From Verrucomicrobia bacterium LW23 (GTDB lineage: Bacteria > Verrucomicrobiota > Verrucomicrobiia > Methylacidiphilales > UBA1321), in contig QAZA01000050.1 of assembly GCA_003054695.1 (NCBI GenBank), forward strand, positions 540,133-604,132: 64,000 nucleotides of DNA, written 5' to 3'. Each line of letters starts with the position of its first letter. Position 1 is the first letter of the stretch. Position numbers and translations under genes: made by a program. This document shows, piece by piece, positions 16,924-27,678 of the stretch. The notes beneath the pieces are model-generated. The model made no database searches. It was not told where the DNA came from and worked only from the letters and a program-made list of their open reading frames with translations.

Positions 16924-17451
16924 TCACTCCGTCACGCCGTCCACGCGGAAGCCTAAGTGCCTGAGTATCAACGCTACATCTGCCGGGCGGTCGCCTTGCA
17001 CCACGATCTCGTTGCGATCGAACGAGCCGCCGCAGCCGAGCTTGTTGCAGATGGTGCGGCGCAAGTCGCCGATGGTAACGGCGTTGAACTGCGGGAGCTC
17101 GCGAAATCCGGAGACAACGACGACGGTTTTGCCGCCGCGGTGTTTGGTTTCGCGACGCAGCACGACGCGACCTTTGGAGTTGGGCTCCCCAGCCGGTTCG
17201 GTCATCTTGAAGGACTGCCCGCCCTTAGATGTAACCGCAACGGTGGCAGGCTTTTGCGACGCGGGGGCGGCAGCGCCATCGCTGCCGCGATCCGCGCGAG
17301 GTCGGGGTGTGAGCACGGCGGGCGGGGGCGGCTCCGGGCTGGGCGCCAGGGACGCCTTGTCCAGCCCGTCCAGGGCGGAGAAGGCGTCGCTGAGCAGCGG
17401 GCGCGAGGGGCGCGGGGCAACGTCAACTCTCTGCTTCTCTTTGCGCGACAT
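16924..17451 (-). CDS. SUI1/eIF1-family translation factor (YciH-like)
   Basis: A 175-residue protein whose last 90 residues form the SUI1 fold: VVLRRETKHRGGKTVVVVSG, then LRRTICNKLGCGGSF, EIVVQGDRPADVALILRHLG. The TICNKLGCGGS block is the hallmark. YciH/SUI1 proteins bind the small ribosomal subunit near the P site and influence start-codon fidelity. The N-terminal 80 residues are Pro/Ala-rich and look disordered. Its stop is 34 bp from the convergent membrane protein gene, and the PfkB kinase gene lies 48 bp upstream on the same strand. Confidence 0.87.
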   Translation of the reverse strand: MSRKEKQRVDVAPRPSRPLLSDAFSALDGLDKASLAPSPEPPPPAVLTPRPRADRGSDGAAAPASQKPATVAVTSKGGQSFKMTEPAGEPNSKGRVVLRRETKHRGGKTVVVVSGFRELPQFNAVTIGDLRRTICNKLGCGGSFDRNEIVVQGDRPADVALILRHLGFRVDGVTE

Positions 17452-17499
17452 AGGTTTATGTCTCTCGGGCGGCGCTGTACGTCGGGTAATCGGCCCGGT

Positions 17500-18411
17500 T
17501 TAGTGGGCGCCGTTGACCGAAATGTAGCGGGAAAACTCGCCGTGGCGAATATCAATTTCTTCGCGCGTCAGGCGCTCCAGTCGCTTGAGGCTGAAGGCCT
17601 CGACGTTAAAGGAGGCGGCCAGGGTGCCCTGGATGACGGCCTTCTTGATCGACTCGAAGCTGATGTCGTCTGTCTTGGCCAGGTAGCCGATGAGGGCGCC
17701 CGCAAAGCAGTCGCCGGCGCCGGTCGGGTCGGCAATGTCTTCGAGCGGGAACGCGCCGGTGGCGAAGAAGTTATCGCGGGAGAAAAGGAGCGCGCCGTGC
17801 TCACCTTTTTTGACGACGACGTAGCGGGGGCCCAGCTCCAGGATCTTGCGACCTGCTTTGACGGCGTTGCGTTCGCCGGTAAACTGGCGCGCTTCGCTGT
17901 CGTTAAGGATGAGCATGTCCACGCGCTTGATGAGTGCGAGCAGGTCGGGGCGGGCCAGGGAGATCCACAGGTCCATGGTATCGGCCACAACAAACTTGGG
18001 GGCCTCCACCTGATCCAGCACGTGGGCCTGGAGCGAGGGGGCGATGTTGGCCAGCAGGACGTAGGGGGTCTGGCGCGAGCGGGTGGGGATCTTCGGGCTA
18101 AAGTGCTCAAACACATTGAGTTCCACCGAAAGGGTGCGGCGGTTGTTCATGTCCTCTTCGTACTCGCCGCTCCAGCGGAATGTCTTGCCCTGCACCACTT
18201 CCAGGCCGTCGATATTGATGCCGCGGTTGCGGAAGGTGTCGCGATGCACTTCGGGGAAATCGTCGCCCACGATACCCACCATGCTGACGGGCGTGTAAAA
18301 GCTGGCCGCCACGGAGGCGTAGGAGGCGGAACCGCCCAGCAGATCGCGGTGTTCCGCGGTCGTTGTTTTGATGTCATCCAGCGCAACGGAGCCTACAATA
18401 AGTACGGACAT
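17500..18411 (-). CDS. PfkB-family carbohydrate/nucleoside kinase
   Basis: Ribokinase-fold kinase of 303 residues. The N-terminus VLIVGSVALDDIKT and GGSASYASVAASF match PfkB signature 1, and DPTGAGDCFAGALIGYL is signature 2 with the catalytic Asp and anion hole. The lid region FRWSGEYEEDMNNRRTL and VVKKGEHGALLF are also present. In Verrucomicrobia and Planctomycetes such proteins are often annotated as sugar kinases; the substrate (ribose, fructose, adenosine) cannot be fixed here. It may be co-transcribed with the downstream SUI1 gene. Confidence 0.87.
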   Translation of the reverse strand: MSVLIVGSVALDDIKTTTAEHRDLLGGSASYASVAASFYTPVSMVGIVGDDFPEVHRDTFRNRGINIDGLEVVQGKTFRWSGEYEEDMNNRRTLSVELNVFEHFSPKIPTRSRQTPYVLLANIAPSLQAHVLDQVEAPKFVVADTMDLWISLARPDLLALIKRVDMLILNDSEARQFTGERNAVKAGRKILELGPRYVVVKKGEHGALLFSRDNFFATGAFPLEDIADPTGAGDCFAGALIGYLAKTDDISFESIKKAVIQGTLAASFNVEAFSLKRLERLTREEIDIRHGEFSRYISVNGAH

Positions 18412-18682
18412 GGCAGAAACGGAAGGGTGGGTTTAGGAGGTAAGATGTTGGGTATCAGATCCCTGCGTTGCGCACGCGGCGCAGCGCGCGGCTGGACAGG
18501 GCAGATTTCCGCCACATCCAACGCAAAGTGGGGAGAGTGGAGCTTTTGGGCGCGCTAGGCGAGAACTTTTTCTGGCGGAAGGTTGCGCGTCGTTTGCAGG
18601 CGAGCGGCCTTTTTTTTCTGCAAGTTATGTGTTTACATTCGCTTAAGTGTTACCATCGCAAATATGCAATATACATATGGAC
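18412..18682. other. Intergenic region between divergent pfkB-like and CesT genes
   Basis: Together with the promoter at 18683-18712 this makes a gap of about 320 bp. The part next to the kinase is GC-rich; from 18600 on it is AT-rich. No coding frame or repeat is seen. Confidence 0.5.
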
Positions 18683-18712
18683 CTGACGCGCCTTTTTCAT
18701 TTACATTATAAA
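18683..18712 (+). promoter_or_regulatory. Putative sigma-70 promoter of the chaperone/effector genes
   Basis: CTGACG at 18683-18688, 17 bp, then TTATAA at 18706-18711 (or TATAAA with 18 bp). The chaperone start is at 18734, leaving a leader of roughly 15 nt. An AAGGA just after the -10 could be a distant ribosome binding site. Confidence 0.45.
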
Positions 18713-18733
18713 AAAGGACGAGAACATAAGCCT

Positions 18734-19225
18734 ATGTCGCGCGAGAACCTGGATGCCGTGCTGGAGAAATGTGGACGGGAGCTGAACATCGATCTGTCGC
18801 TGGGCGAGGCCGGGTACACCGCCTTTGAAGTCGACGGCACGATTGAGATCGAGATGACGTTTGATGAGGAGGAGCCCGCAGTGCTGGTGTGCGCTACCTG
18901 CGGCAAAATGCCGCAGGAGGCGGAGGCCAGGAACGAGCTTTTGCTGGACCTGCTGGAGGCGAATTTTCACTGGATCGGCACGGGCGGCGGCACTATGTCG
19001 GTGAATCGGGAGGAAAACCTGGTGTACCTGGCGTTTAAGGAGCCGACCGAAAAACTGGATGAAGATCGCATGCAAACGATCCTGCGTACAATCGTAGATA
19101 ATGCTGAGCAATGGCACCGGCGGCTGACAACCGGCGACTGGAAAGCGGAGCCATCCGAGTCTCGCAACGACGACGACGCCAGCCCGGAATCCGCCCAACC
19201 CTTGGGCGAGATGATCCGGATCTGA
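18734..19225 (+). CDS. CesT-family type III secretion chaperone
   Basis: A small acidic protein (163 residues from ATG 18734, MSRENLDAVLEK). The CesT fold is readable: an N-terminal helix, strands TAFEVDGTIEIEMTFDEEE and AVLVCATCGKMP, helix EARNELLLDLLEANF, hairpin GTMSVNREENLVYLAF, then PTEKLDEDRMQTILRTIV. The 'LLDLLEAN...L' and 'L..L..(V/F)...' pattern is typical of class I chaperones that bind one effector encoded next door. The C-terminal 30 residues are extra and polar. The next gene, 51 bp downstream, encodes a kinase-like protein that is its natural client. No secretion apparatus genes lie in the window. An in-frame ATG at 18647 is less likely. Confidence 0.75.
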   Translation: MSRENLDAVLEKCGRELNIDLSLGEAGYTAFEVDGTIEIEMTFDEEEPAVLVCATCGKMPQEAEARNELLLDLLEANFHWIGTGGGTMSVNREENLVYLAFKEPTEKLDEDRMQTILRTIVDNAEQWHRRLTTGDWKAEPSESRNDDDASPESAQPLGEMIRI

Positions 19226-19276
19226 TCCCGATCCCGGCCTTTTACCCTTTATCCTGCGCCCTGGGCGCACACACAT

Positions 19277-20935
19277 ATGCCTGAAATTGGTGGTCTCTTC
19301 CACAACATCGGCAGGTTTACGGATGACCAGCGCGTTGTCCTGGGGGGCAACCGTCTGGACGAAGGGGGCGTGCAGCAGCGCTCCTGGTCGCCCAAGGCGT
19401 TGTGGGCGCGGTTTAAGGATTTTCGCACCCGGCCCGACGATGTCAAAACGCGCAATCGTCAGGTGGCGCAGGCGCTTGTGGACCGCATTACGCACCGTTA
19501 CGGCGCTGCGGCGGGGCGGATTGCGAAGTCCGAGCTGAGCAACCAGCTGGAGGACGGCAAGCCGCTGACGGCCGGTCGCGTCCGCACGGTTATCGCCAAA
19601 TCGATGGACGCCGTGGGCAAACTGATGAAGCGCGATGGCTTCTCCTCGGCGGAAATAGCGGTGGCTAAAAGGCACAATCTCTCCCTGGGCGAGTGCCGGA
19701 TGTATCGCAATGCGGGCATCCCCATCCACGACCGCACTATGTATAAGGACTGGGTGGGCCGTAATGTGGAGTCCGCGCGGGAACTCTCCGGCGGCGCCGT
19801 GAGCAAGCCGTACCTGGTGGGCTATCGCACCCCCCGCGGGCTGGAGGAGGGCGTGTACAAGCAGGGCCGTGGCGAGACGGGGCTGACGGATGACAACGCG
19901 GAGATCCTGGGCATCTCCAGGGACAAGCCGCAGCTTGCGGCGCGCAACATCGCCTCCAAAGCGATGGACGACCTGCTGGGCTTCAACATCCTGCCCCGCT
20001 CGGAGATTGGCTCCATGCAGGGCGAGATGGGCATCGTCATCGGCAAGGCGCCCGGCGTTGCGGGCGATCACATGGACGAGCGGGAGATTACGGGCCGCGA
20101 CGCGGAGGATCTCCTCGCCATCTCCCAGCTTCCTGACGGCGCTGCCCGCCTGGAGCGGTCGCTTATTCGTATGGAAGGAGAGCCCCCGCGCTTCTTCAAG
20201 TCCGAGCCCCGGCAGCACGATTTGCGCAACCCGGACGTGCAAAAGGGGCTGGTGAAGCTTCAACTGCTGGATTTTCTCTGCGGGCAGATTGACCGCCACG
20301 TGGGCAATATCTTTATTCAGTCCGGGCCGGGCGTCACGCCGATGGTGTCGGGTATCGACAACGACACGGCGTTTGGCTCCAACCGTCTCGATCCCAACAA
20401 GCCGCCCGGCCACGCCGTCAAGCTGCCGCCGGTTATCGATACGGAGATGGCCGAGCGGATTGAAGGCATGACGGCGAGGCAGATTCGCAACGAGCTGAAA
20501 GGGCTGTTGCCGGACGCGGAGATCGATCGCGCCGTGGAGCGCCTGGGCCAGATGAAGGAGCACGTGGCCAAGCTGCGCCGGGAGGGCAATGTGATTGAGC
20601 CCGGCCAGTGGGGAACGCCCCGCACGGAGGTTCTCTTCAACAGCCCGCGCGGCAAATACCACTCGTACCTGGATCCCCTGAACCGCGGCCTCACGCCCAA
20701 AATGATGCCCCGGCCGCCGCGCCTGCCGGAGCAGCCTCCTCTGGTGCGCTCCGAAATTACCCCGCCCCAGGAGCGGGAAGTGCCGCGCGATGGCGTGGGA
20801 GGCGGGGGGCTGGAACCCTCCGCCCCGCCGCTGTTGCACGAGGATCTCCAGCCCATTGTGCAGGGCATGCCGCGCCTGGAGCGCAGCCCCACGGTCGTCA
20901 CACCCGGCATGGAAACTCCGCGGGACGTTGAGTAA
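19277..20935 (+). CDS. Putative secreted effector with PI3/4-kinase/HipA-like catalytic motifs
   Basis: A 552-residue protein with no signal peptide or membrane segment. Catalytic-type motifs occur in kinase order: GVYKQ (Lys195) as a candidate ATP-binding lysine, MGIVIGKAPG (251-260) as a hinge-like strand, DFLCGQIDRHVGNIFI with DRHVGN (339-344) as the catalytic loop, and VSGIDNDTAFG with GIDND (359-363) as the metal-binding Asp. This DRHxxN...IDND arrangement is shared by PI3/4-kinases and HipA-like kinases. The first 130 residues are helical and basic, and the last 80 are Pro/Arg/Glu-rich and disordered. The preceding CesT-type chaperone gene suggests type III delivery into a eukaryotic host. 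A bacterial HipA-type toxin is less likely given the chaperone. Substrate is unknown. Confidence 0.6.
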   Translation: MPEIGGLFHNIGRFTDDQRVVLGGNRLDEGGVQQRSWSPKALWARFKDFRTRPDDVKTRNRQVAQALVDRITHRYGAAAGRIAKSELSNQLEDGKPLTAGRVRTVIAKSMDAVGKLMKRDGFSSAEIAVAKRHNLSLGECRMYRNAGIPIHDRTMYKDWVGRNVESARELSGGAVSKPYLVGYRTPRGLEEGVYKQGRGETGLTDDNAEILGISRDKPQLAARNIASKAMDDLLGFNILPRSEIGSMQGEMGIVIGKAPGVAGDHMDEREITGRDAEDLLAISQLPDGAARLERSLIRMEGEPPRFFKSEPRQHDLRNPDVQKGLVKLQLLDFLCGQIDRHVGNIFIQSGPGVTPMVSGIDNDTAFGSNRLDPNKPPGHAVKLPPVIDTEMAERIEGMTARQIRNELKGLLPDAEIDRAVERLGQMKEHVAKLRREGNVIEPGQWGTPRTEVLFNSPRGKYHSYLDPLNRGLTPKMMPRPPRLPEQPPLVRSEITPPQEREVPRDGVGGGGLEPSAPPLLHEDLQPIVQGMPRLERSPTVVTPGMETPRDVE

Positions 20936-21001
20936 CGCTAACGCCCGGCGTACAGACGGACGCGCATAACGCCCTCAAACGCCCCTGACATCCCCCCACC
21001 T

Positions 21002-21709
21002 ATGCCTGTACATCATCTTCCCCACGAGGAAACCGGAATGCTGTCGACCGAGCTTCACTGCGAGGGTGGCGCCGGCCACATCGTAACCCTGCCGCCACGC
21101 GAGGAGGCGCAGGAACTGTACGAGCGGGAATCCCTCCCCCTGCCCCCCGTGCCGGCGCCATTTGCCGGCGCGGAGCTCTATCATATCGGCCGCGCCACCT
21201 TTGCGACAACGCAACACGACCTGGACGGCCACGCCGACCTCTACGATCTGGACCGCCTCCTCACCGCACTGCTAAGCCACGAGATTGCGACGCCCGTGTT
21301 GGCCTATGGCTTTGGCGGCCACGGCGTTGCGTCGCAGGCTGTGCACTACTATGCGGCTACGGAGCACGCCATCGTGCTGGTGCAGGCCCGCTGGGGCTGT
21401 TACCTGGACGCGGACGACTCCGGAGGTAATCCGCAAGCCCTTCGCGACGCCTTTGCCGCCGCGTGCGAGGACGCCGCCGTTGTCGTCGAGGCGGCCGAAA
21501 CCGCCGCCGCTCAAGGCGTCCTGCCCGCAGGCCAACGCCTCGTCGCCGTGGATAGCTTCCGCTCCGGCAAGGTCATCGCCTGGCTGGACGCCGCGCCCAT
21601 CGCCGCCGACGAAGTCGACTACGAAGAGGCGCCTCCCCTGCCCTGGCAGCAGTCCATCGCCCCCATGCTCGTCGCTCACGCCCGGCTGCTGAAGCTGATG
21701 AAGGGGTAG
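21002..21709 (+). CDS. Acidic hypothetical protein downstream of the effector candidate
   Basis: Not recognised. 235 residues, strongly acidic and Ala-rich, no signal peptide or membrane helix. The middle reads LLTALLSHEIATPVLAYGFGGHGVASQAVHYY and HAIVLVQARWGCYLD, suggesting an alpha/beta domain, and the C-terminus is helical (PMLVAHARLLKLMKG). It starts 66 bp after the effector candidate on the same strand, so it may be a third member of that operon, either a second effector, an accessory protein or an unrelated gene. A hairpin at 21719-21753 closes the unit. Confidence 0.6.
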   Translation: MPVHHLPHEETGMLSTELHCEGGAGHIVTLPPREEAQELYERESLPLPPVPAPFAGAELYHIGRATFATTQHDLDGHADLYDLDRLLTALLSHEIATPVLAYGFGGHGVASQAVHYYAATEHAIVLVQARWGCYLDADDSGGNPQALRDAFAAACEDAAVVVEAAETAAAQGVLPAGQRLVAVDSFRSGKVIAWLDAAPIAADEVDYEEAPPLPWQQSIAPMLVAHARLLKLMKG

Positions 21710-21718
21710 CACCGAGGA

Positions 21719-21753
21719 GCGCGAAGTCTTCCGTCGCCCGGAAAACTTCGCGC
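21719..21753. terminator. Stem-loop closing the effector locus
   Basis: A 15-bp arm at 21719-21733 (GCGCGAAGTCTTCCG) pairs, with one mismatch, to 21739-21753 around a 5-nt loop. It lies 9 bp after the stop at 21709, between convergent genes. There is no clear U-run. Confidence 0.5.
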
Positions 21754-21810
21754 CGCAGGGCACTGCAACATCTTGATGCTTAGCGACCTCAGCCGAAGGC
21801 GCCCGTTATC

Positions 21811-23199
21811 TTACGCCACGGGCGCTGCCTCCTTGGAGGCGGCGGGCGCGACGGTTGCCGGGGCCGGCAGGGCTGCATCATTGGCGGAGCCGTGCCGCGC
21901 GGGGAACGGCGGGGGCTCGGCCGGATCGTACGTGATGATGCGCGAGCCGCGCTTGTAGGTAAAGTAGGCGTACGCCCAGTTCATCAGCACGGAGAGGCGA
22001 TTGCGGAAGCCGACCAGGAACAGCAGGTGCACGGCCAGCCAGGCGAGCCAGGCGATAAAGCCGCTGAACTTTACCTTGCCAATCATCGCCACGGCGGAAG
22101 AACGGCCGATGGTGGCCATCGTGCCCTTGTCCCAGTACTCAAACGGCAGGCGCAGGCCGTGGCGCACGCTCATCGGATCCAGCTCATCCTCAATCAGTTG
22201 TGCAACGTGTTGCGACATCTGGATCGCGGCCGGGGAGACGCCGGGCACGGGCGCGTTGGTCTTCTTGTTCATCATCGACGCAATGTCGCCAATGGCAAAC
22301 GCCTCGGGGTGGCCGGGGATGCTGCAATCCGGCTCCACCTTCACGCGGCCGCCGCGGTCCAGCTCCACGCCAAGCGTCTTGGTAATGGGCGCGGCGCCTA
22401 CGCCTGCCGTCCAGAAGATGTTGGCGGCGTGGATCGTCTCGCCGGGAAGATCCAGCTGCTGATGGCGGATGTCGAGCACCTTGGAGTTAACACGCACTTC
22501 CACCCCCAGGTTTTCCAGCTGCCTCACCGCGCTCTCGGAGAGATCGGTGGGCAGGTGCGTCAGGATGCGCGGGGCGGCCTCGATGAGGATCACGCGCGCT
22601 TCCTTCGGGTCGATGTGCGCAAAGTCGCTCGCCAGCACCGTGCGGGCCAGCTCGCTAAAGGCGCCGGCCAGCTCCACGCCGGTGGGGCCGCCGCCGACGA
22701 CAACCATCGTCATCAGGCGATCGTGCTCGGCTTTGTCGCTGGTGTTTTCCGCCTGCTCAAAGGCCATCAGCACGCTGTGGCGAATGTGCAGCGCGTCCTT
22801 AAGGGATTTGAGGCCGGGCGCAAACTGCTCCCACTCATTCTTGCCGAAGTAGGACGTGGCGCCGCCGAGGGCGAGGATCAGGTAGTCGTAGTCAAGAGTC
22901 TTCTGGCTCAGCTGCACCCGCTTGCCCTCCAGGTCGATCGATTCGATCTCGTCCATCAACACCGTCAGGTTCTTTTTGCCAGAGAGCACGGCGCGGATGG
23001 GCTGCGCGATATCGGGCGCGGAGAGGCCGGCTGTCGCCACCTGGTACAGCAGCGGCTGGAAGAGGTGGTGGTTCTGGCGATCAACGATGGTGATCCGTGC
23101 CTTGGTGGTGTCGAAGCTCTGGCAGAAGTTGATTCCGCCAAAACCGGCGCCGAGGACGACGATGTGCGGGAGCTTGGGTGAGGTAGCGGTTGCGGTCAT
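21811..23199 (-). CDS. ndh: Type II NADH dehydrogenase
   Basis: Non-proton-pumping NADH:quinone oxidoreductase, about 462 residues from ATG 23199 (MTATATSPKLP). FAD site VVLGAGFGGINF is close to the N-terminus, then FQPLLYQVATAGL (the family-specific quinone-site block) and the NADH site VVVGGGPTGVELAGAF. AFAIGDIA is the second FAD contact. The C-terminal region FIAWLAWLAVHLLFLVGF is the usual membrane-associating helix, followed by an Ala/Pro-rich tail. It feeds electrons into quinone, alongside succinate dehydrogenase encoded divergently upstream. Frame continuing to 23439 shows no similarity and was rejected. Confidence 0.9.
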   Translation of the reverse strand: MTATATSPKLPHIVVLGAGFGGINFCQSFDTTKARITIVDRQNHHLFQPLLYQVATAGLSAPDIAQPIRAVLSGKKNLTVLMDEIESIDLEGKRVQLSQKTLDYDYLILALGGATSYFGKNEWEQFAPGLKSLKDALHIRHSVLMAFEQAENTSDKAEHDRLMTMVVVGGGPTGVELAGAFSELARTVLASDFAHIDPKEARVILIEAAPRILTHLPTDLSESAVRQLENLGVEVRVNSKVLDIRHQQLDLPGETIHAANIFWTAGVGAAPITKTLGVELDRGGRVKVEPDCSIPGHPEAFAIGDIASMMNKKTNAPVPGVSPAAIQMSQHVAQLIEDELDPMSVRHGLRLPFEYWDKGTMATIGRSSAVAMIGKVKFSGFIAWLAWLAVHLLFLVGFRNRLSVLMNWAYAYFTYKRGSRIITYDPAEPPPFPARHGSANDAALPAPATVAPAASKEAAPVA

Positions 23200-23718
23200 G
23201 GGATTGGGGCATTTGTGTTGCCAACTGTCTGGACCTGAGCAAGTTGCGGTGTGAGGCGGGCTCCCGTCAGGGAGTAGACGCGTGCTCAGCCGGCCCTTGC
23301 AGGGATAGCTTGGGGAAGCAACACTCATGCCGCGGTGGACAGAAGAGCGCGTCATTCTCTCTCCGGCACCTGCTGCCGAGGCGGTTATGTGACCTGGGGA
23401 AGAGGACGTGAGAGATCGGCTTTCTCCTGTTTGATACAAAATAGCCTAGCATAGCGCCCGGGCCGATGCATCAGAAAAACTGATAGGCGGGGCAATTCTT
23501 AAGACTCAAAAGCGATCAATTCCGCGTTAGAAACGGAAAATTTGTCGTGCTACATCCCTAAAATTAGCTATACTAATGACAACCAACCGTCAGCCGGATC
23601 ACCGACCTCCACGCCCCCACATTGTTGCATGGAAATTAGTTTTATCCCAACAAATGCAATCGATCTTCTACTTTTCACAATGCTTTGACTTAACCCAAGT
23701 AATCTTTACGTTGATGGT
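23200..23718. other. Divergent ndh/sdhC intergenic region, no gene seen
   Basis: 519 bp, AT-rich between 23480 and 23718. A -10-like TATACT at 23569-23574 on the plus strand could serve sdhC, leaving a leader of about 140 nt, but its -35 is poor. No coding frame is convincing. Confidence 0.45.
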
Positions 23719-24408
23719 ATGTTGCTGCTGAACTTTTTTCGATCTTCCATCGGATTGAAAATCATCATGGCCCTGACAGGTCTCGCCCTGTTCGGGTTCA
23801 CCGTCGGTCACATGGTGGGCAATCTGCAAATCTTCCTGCCCAAGGAGCATATTAACGCGTACGCGGCGTTCCTCCAGAGCCAGAAAGAGCTGCTGTGGGG
23901 CGTGCGTATCGGCCTGCTGGTCATGGTCGTCCTGCACATCTGGGCGGCAATCAAGCTTACGGCGATGAACGCAGCGGCGCGGCCCGTGGGGTATAACGAC
24001 CCGGGCAAATCGGCAACAAAGGCCACCCTGGCCTCGCGCACGATGATCGTTTCCGGCGTTATCGTGTTGATATTCATCATCTTCCACATCCTGCACTTTA
24101 CCGTGGGCTCGGTGCAGCCGCAGTTTTACGGATTGCATGACGAGGCCGGGCGGCACGACGTGTACCGCATGGTTATCGAAGGCTTCCGCAATCCGTTTAT
24201 CTCCGGCTTCTACGTCATCTCGGTGGTGCTTCTCGGCTTCCACCTCAGCCACGGCCTCAGCAGCATGTTCCGCTCCGTCGGCCTGACGTCGCCCGCCTGG
24301 CGCAAACCGCAGGAGCTTTTTGCGGCCGCTTTCTCCGGCATCATTGTTGTTGGCATGGCCATCGTGCCCATCGCCATCGTCATCCGCCTGATCAACCCCA
24401 CTTTCTAA
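23719..24408 (+). CDS. sdhC: Succinate dehydrogenase cytochrome b558 subunit
   Basis: Membrane anchor of complex II, the single-protein b558 type found in Bacteroidetes, Chlorobi, epsilon-proteobacteria and PVC bacteria. Five membrane helices are visible, beginning KIIMALTGLALFGFTVGHMVGNLQIF, with heme-ligand His candidates in GHMVGN, VVLHIWAA, IFHILHF and LGFHLSHG. LSHGLSSMFRSVGL near the end is the family signature. 229 residues is the normal size. sdhA follows after 15 bp. Confidence 0.92.
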   Translation: MLLLNFFRSSIGLKIIMALTGLALFGFTVGHMVGNLQIFLPKEHINAYAAFLQSQKELLWGVRIGLLVMVVLHIWAAIKLTAMNAAARPVGYNDPGKSATKATLASRTMIVSGVIVLIFIIFHILHFTVGSVQPQFYGLHDEAGRHDVYRMVIEGFRNPFISGFYVISVVLLGFHLSHGLSSMFRSVGLTSPAWRKPQELFAAAFSGIIVVGMAIVPIAIVIRLINPTF

Positions 24409-24423
24409 CCGGGACGCATCCTT

Positions 24424-26337
<1,914 letters not shown>

Positions 26338-26368
26338 AGCCTTAACCCCATTTCCATTTTTCCTACCC

Positions 26369-27142
26369 ATGAAGATTACTCTCAGGATCTGGAGGCAAAA
26401 GAACGCTTCGGCGCCGGGCGGCTTCGACGAGTTTCCCATGGACCACATCTCCGAGGACATGTCGTTTCTCGAAGTGCTGGACCAGGTGAACGAGAAGCTC
26501 ATTACCGACGGCAAGGAGCCCGTCGCCTTTGACCACGACTGCCGCGAAGGCATCTGCGGCACCTGCTCCATGATGATTGACGGCACCGCGCACGGCCCCG
26601 ACAAAGGCGTGACGGCGTGCCAGACGCACATGCGCACCTTTGCGGATAACTCCATCATCACCGTGGAGCCGTGGCGCGCCAAGGCGTTCCCGCTGATCAA
26701 GGACCTGGTGGTTGATCGCTCGGCGTTCGACCGCATCATCCAGGCCGGCGGTTTTGTCAGCGTCAACACGGGCGGCACACCGGATGCCAACGCCATCCCC
26801 ATCTCCAAGGTGGACGCGGACGCGGCGATGGACGCGGCGGCCTGCATCGGCTGCGGCGCCTGCGTGGCCGCGTGCAAAAACGGCTCGCCCATGCTGTTCG
26901 TCAGCGCCAAGGTCGGCCAGCTGGCGCGCCTGCCCCAGGGCAAAACGGAGCGCTACGCCCGCGTGCTGAACATGGTGGAGGCGATGGAGAAAGAAGGCTT
27001 CGGCTCCTGCACCAACACCAACTCGTGCGAAGCCGTGTGCCCCAAGGAGATCAGCGCCAGCTTTATCGGCGCCCTCAACCGCGAATACTTCATCGCTACC
27101 CTCAAAGGCAAACCCGTCGAAAGCGCCGCCGGCGGCGGTTAA
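26369..27142 (+). CDS. sdhB: Succinate dehydrogenase iron-sulfur subunit
   Basis: Carries electrons from FAD to the quinone site. The 2Fe-2S ligands are in [11 protein letters not shown] and the following Cys in TACQTHMR. The 4Fe-4S/3Fe-4S ligands are in [14 protein letters not shown] and [15 protein letters not shown]. At 257 residues it is typical for the b558-type complex. It ends the operon; intergenic repeats start 29 bp later. Confidence 0.95.
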   Translation: MKITLRIWRQKNASAPGGFDEFPMDHISEDMSFLEVLDQVNEKLITDGKEPVAFDHDCREGICGTCSMMIDGTAHGPDKGVTACQTHMRTFADNSIITVEPWRAKAFPLIKDLVVDRSAFDRIIQAGGFVSVNTGGTPDANAIPISKVDADAAMDAAACIGCGACVAACKNGSPMLFVSAKVGQLARLPQGKTERYARVLNMVEAMEKEGFGSCTNTNSCEAVCPKEISASFIGALNREYFIATLKGKPVESAAGGG

Positions 27143-27170
27143 TGCGGGGAGCCCGGGGAGTGGGGAGCTT

Positions 27171-27536
27171 TTAACCACGAAACACACGAAGTACACGAAA
27201 TTTGCGGAGGGGACGAAAGGGGGAGTGGGAATAAAAGCACGCGCGCTTCCTTGCGTCCCCTTCACAGTTTCCGCTTTGCATACTCTGCGGCCTTTGCGGC
27301 CTTCGCGCGAAAATCGGTAAGCGTTTTGCCCGTCGCCGGGTGACGGGTGACGCAATGCGTGTAGTTTTTCGCGCAAAGGACGCAGAGGGCGCAAAGGGCG
27401 CGAGGGAGGAGGTTCTGGAACAAGGCTTATTCGCCTGTTCCACTTCTCCCCTCCACCTCTAAACCATCCTTTTCTCTCTGCCTCCCCCTTTCGTCCCCTC
27501 CGTAATTTTCGTGTGCTTTGTGTGTCTCGTGGTTAA
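27171..27536. repeat. Nested inverted repeat of the TTAACCACGAA family
   Basis: The left arm at about 27171-27220 starts TTAACCACGAAACACACGAA and the right arm at about 27485-27536 ends GTGTGTCTCGTGGTTAA. An inner pair related to CGCAAAGGACGCAGAG lies at about 27281-27315 and 27365-27405. The arms share most bases with the pair at 61808-62118. Reading frames over it (KHTKITEG-like) are artefacts. Confidence 0.75.
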
Positions 27537-27599
27537 GCCATCCCCTCCCCAAACCCTCCCCTCCGCACGTAAAGCGCTATGGATTACAGGGTAACAAGC

Positions 27600-27628
27600 A
27601 AAGCCCGGACAATATTTTTCCGGGCTTT
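27600..27628 (+). terminator. Rho-independent-type hairpin before the 27679 gene
   Basis: AAAGCCCGG at 27600-27608 and CCGGGCTTT at 27620-27628 form a perfect 9-bp stem, followed by CGCTTTT. It could end long sdhCAB transcripts or act as an attenuator for the gene starting 50 bp on. Confidence 0.6.
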
Positions 27629-27678
27629 CGCTTTTAAGTTGCATAGCACTTCGGTTTTATCGCAGGCTGCTTGCCGCG

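Noticed and set aside
18701..20839. Long antisense frame over the effector locus
   Set aside because: Same effect; no domain and lies entirely against a well-supported kinase-like gene.
19277..20935. HipA-type toxin as an alternative for the kinase-like protein
   Set aside because: No HipB-like antitoxin gene; the adjacent gene is a CesT-type chaperone instead, though the folds are related and this is not fully excluded.
27459..27644. Small frame containing HTKHTKITEGTKGG
   Set aside because: It is a translation of the dispersed inverted repeat, a known kind of false gene.
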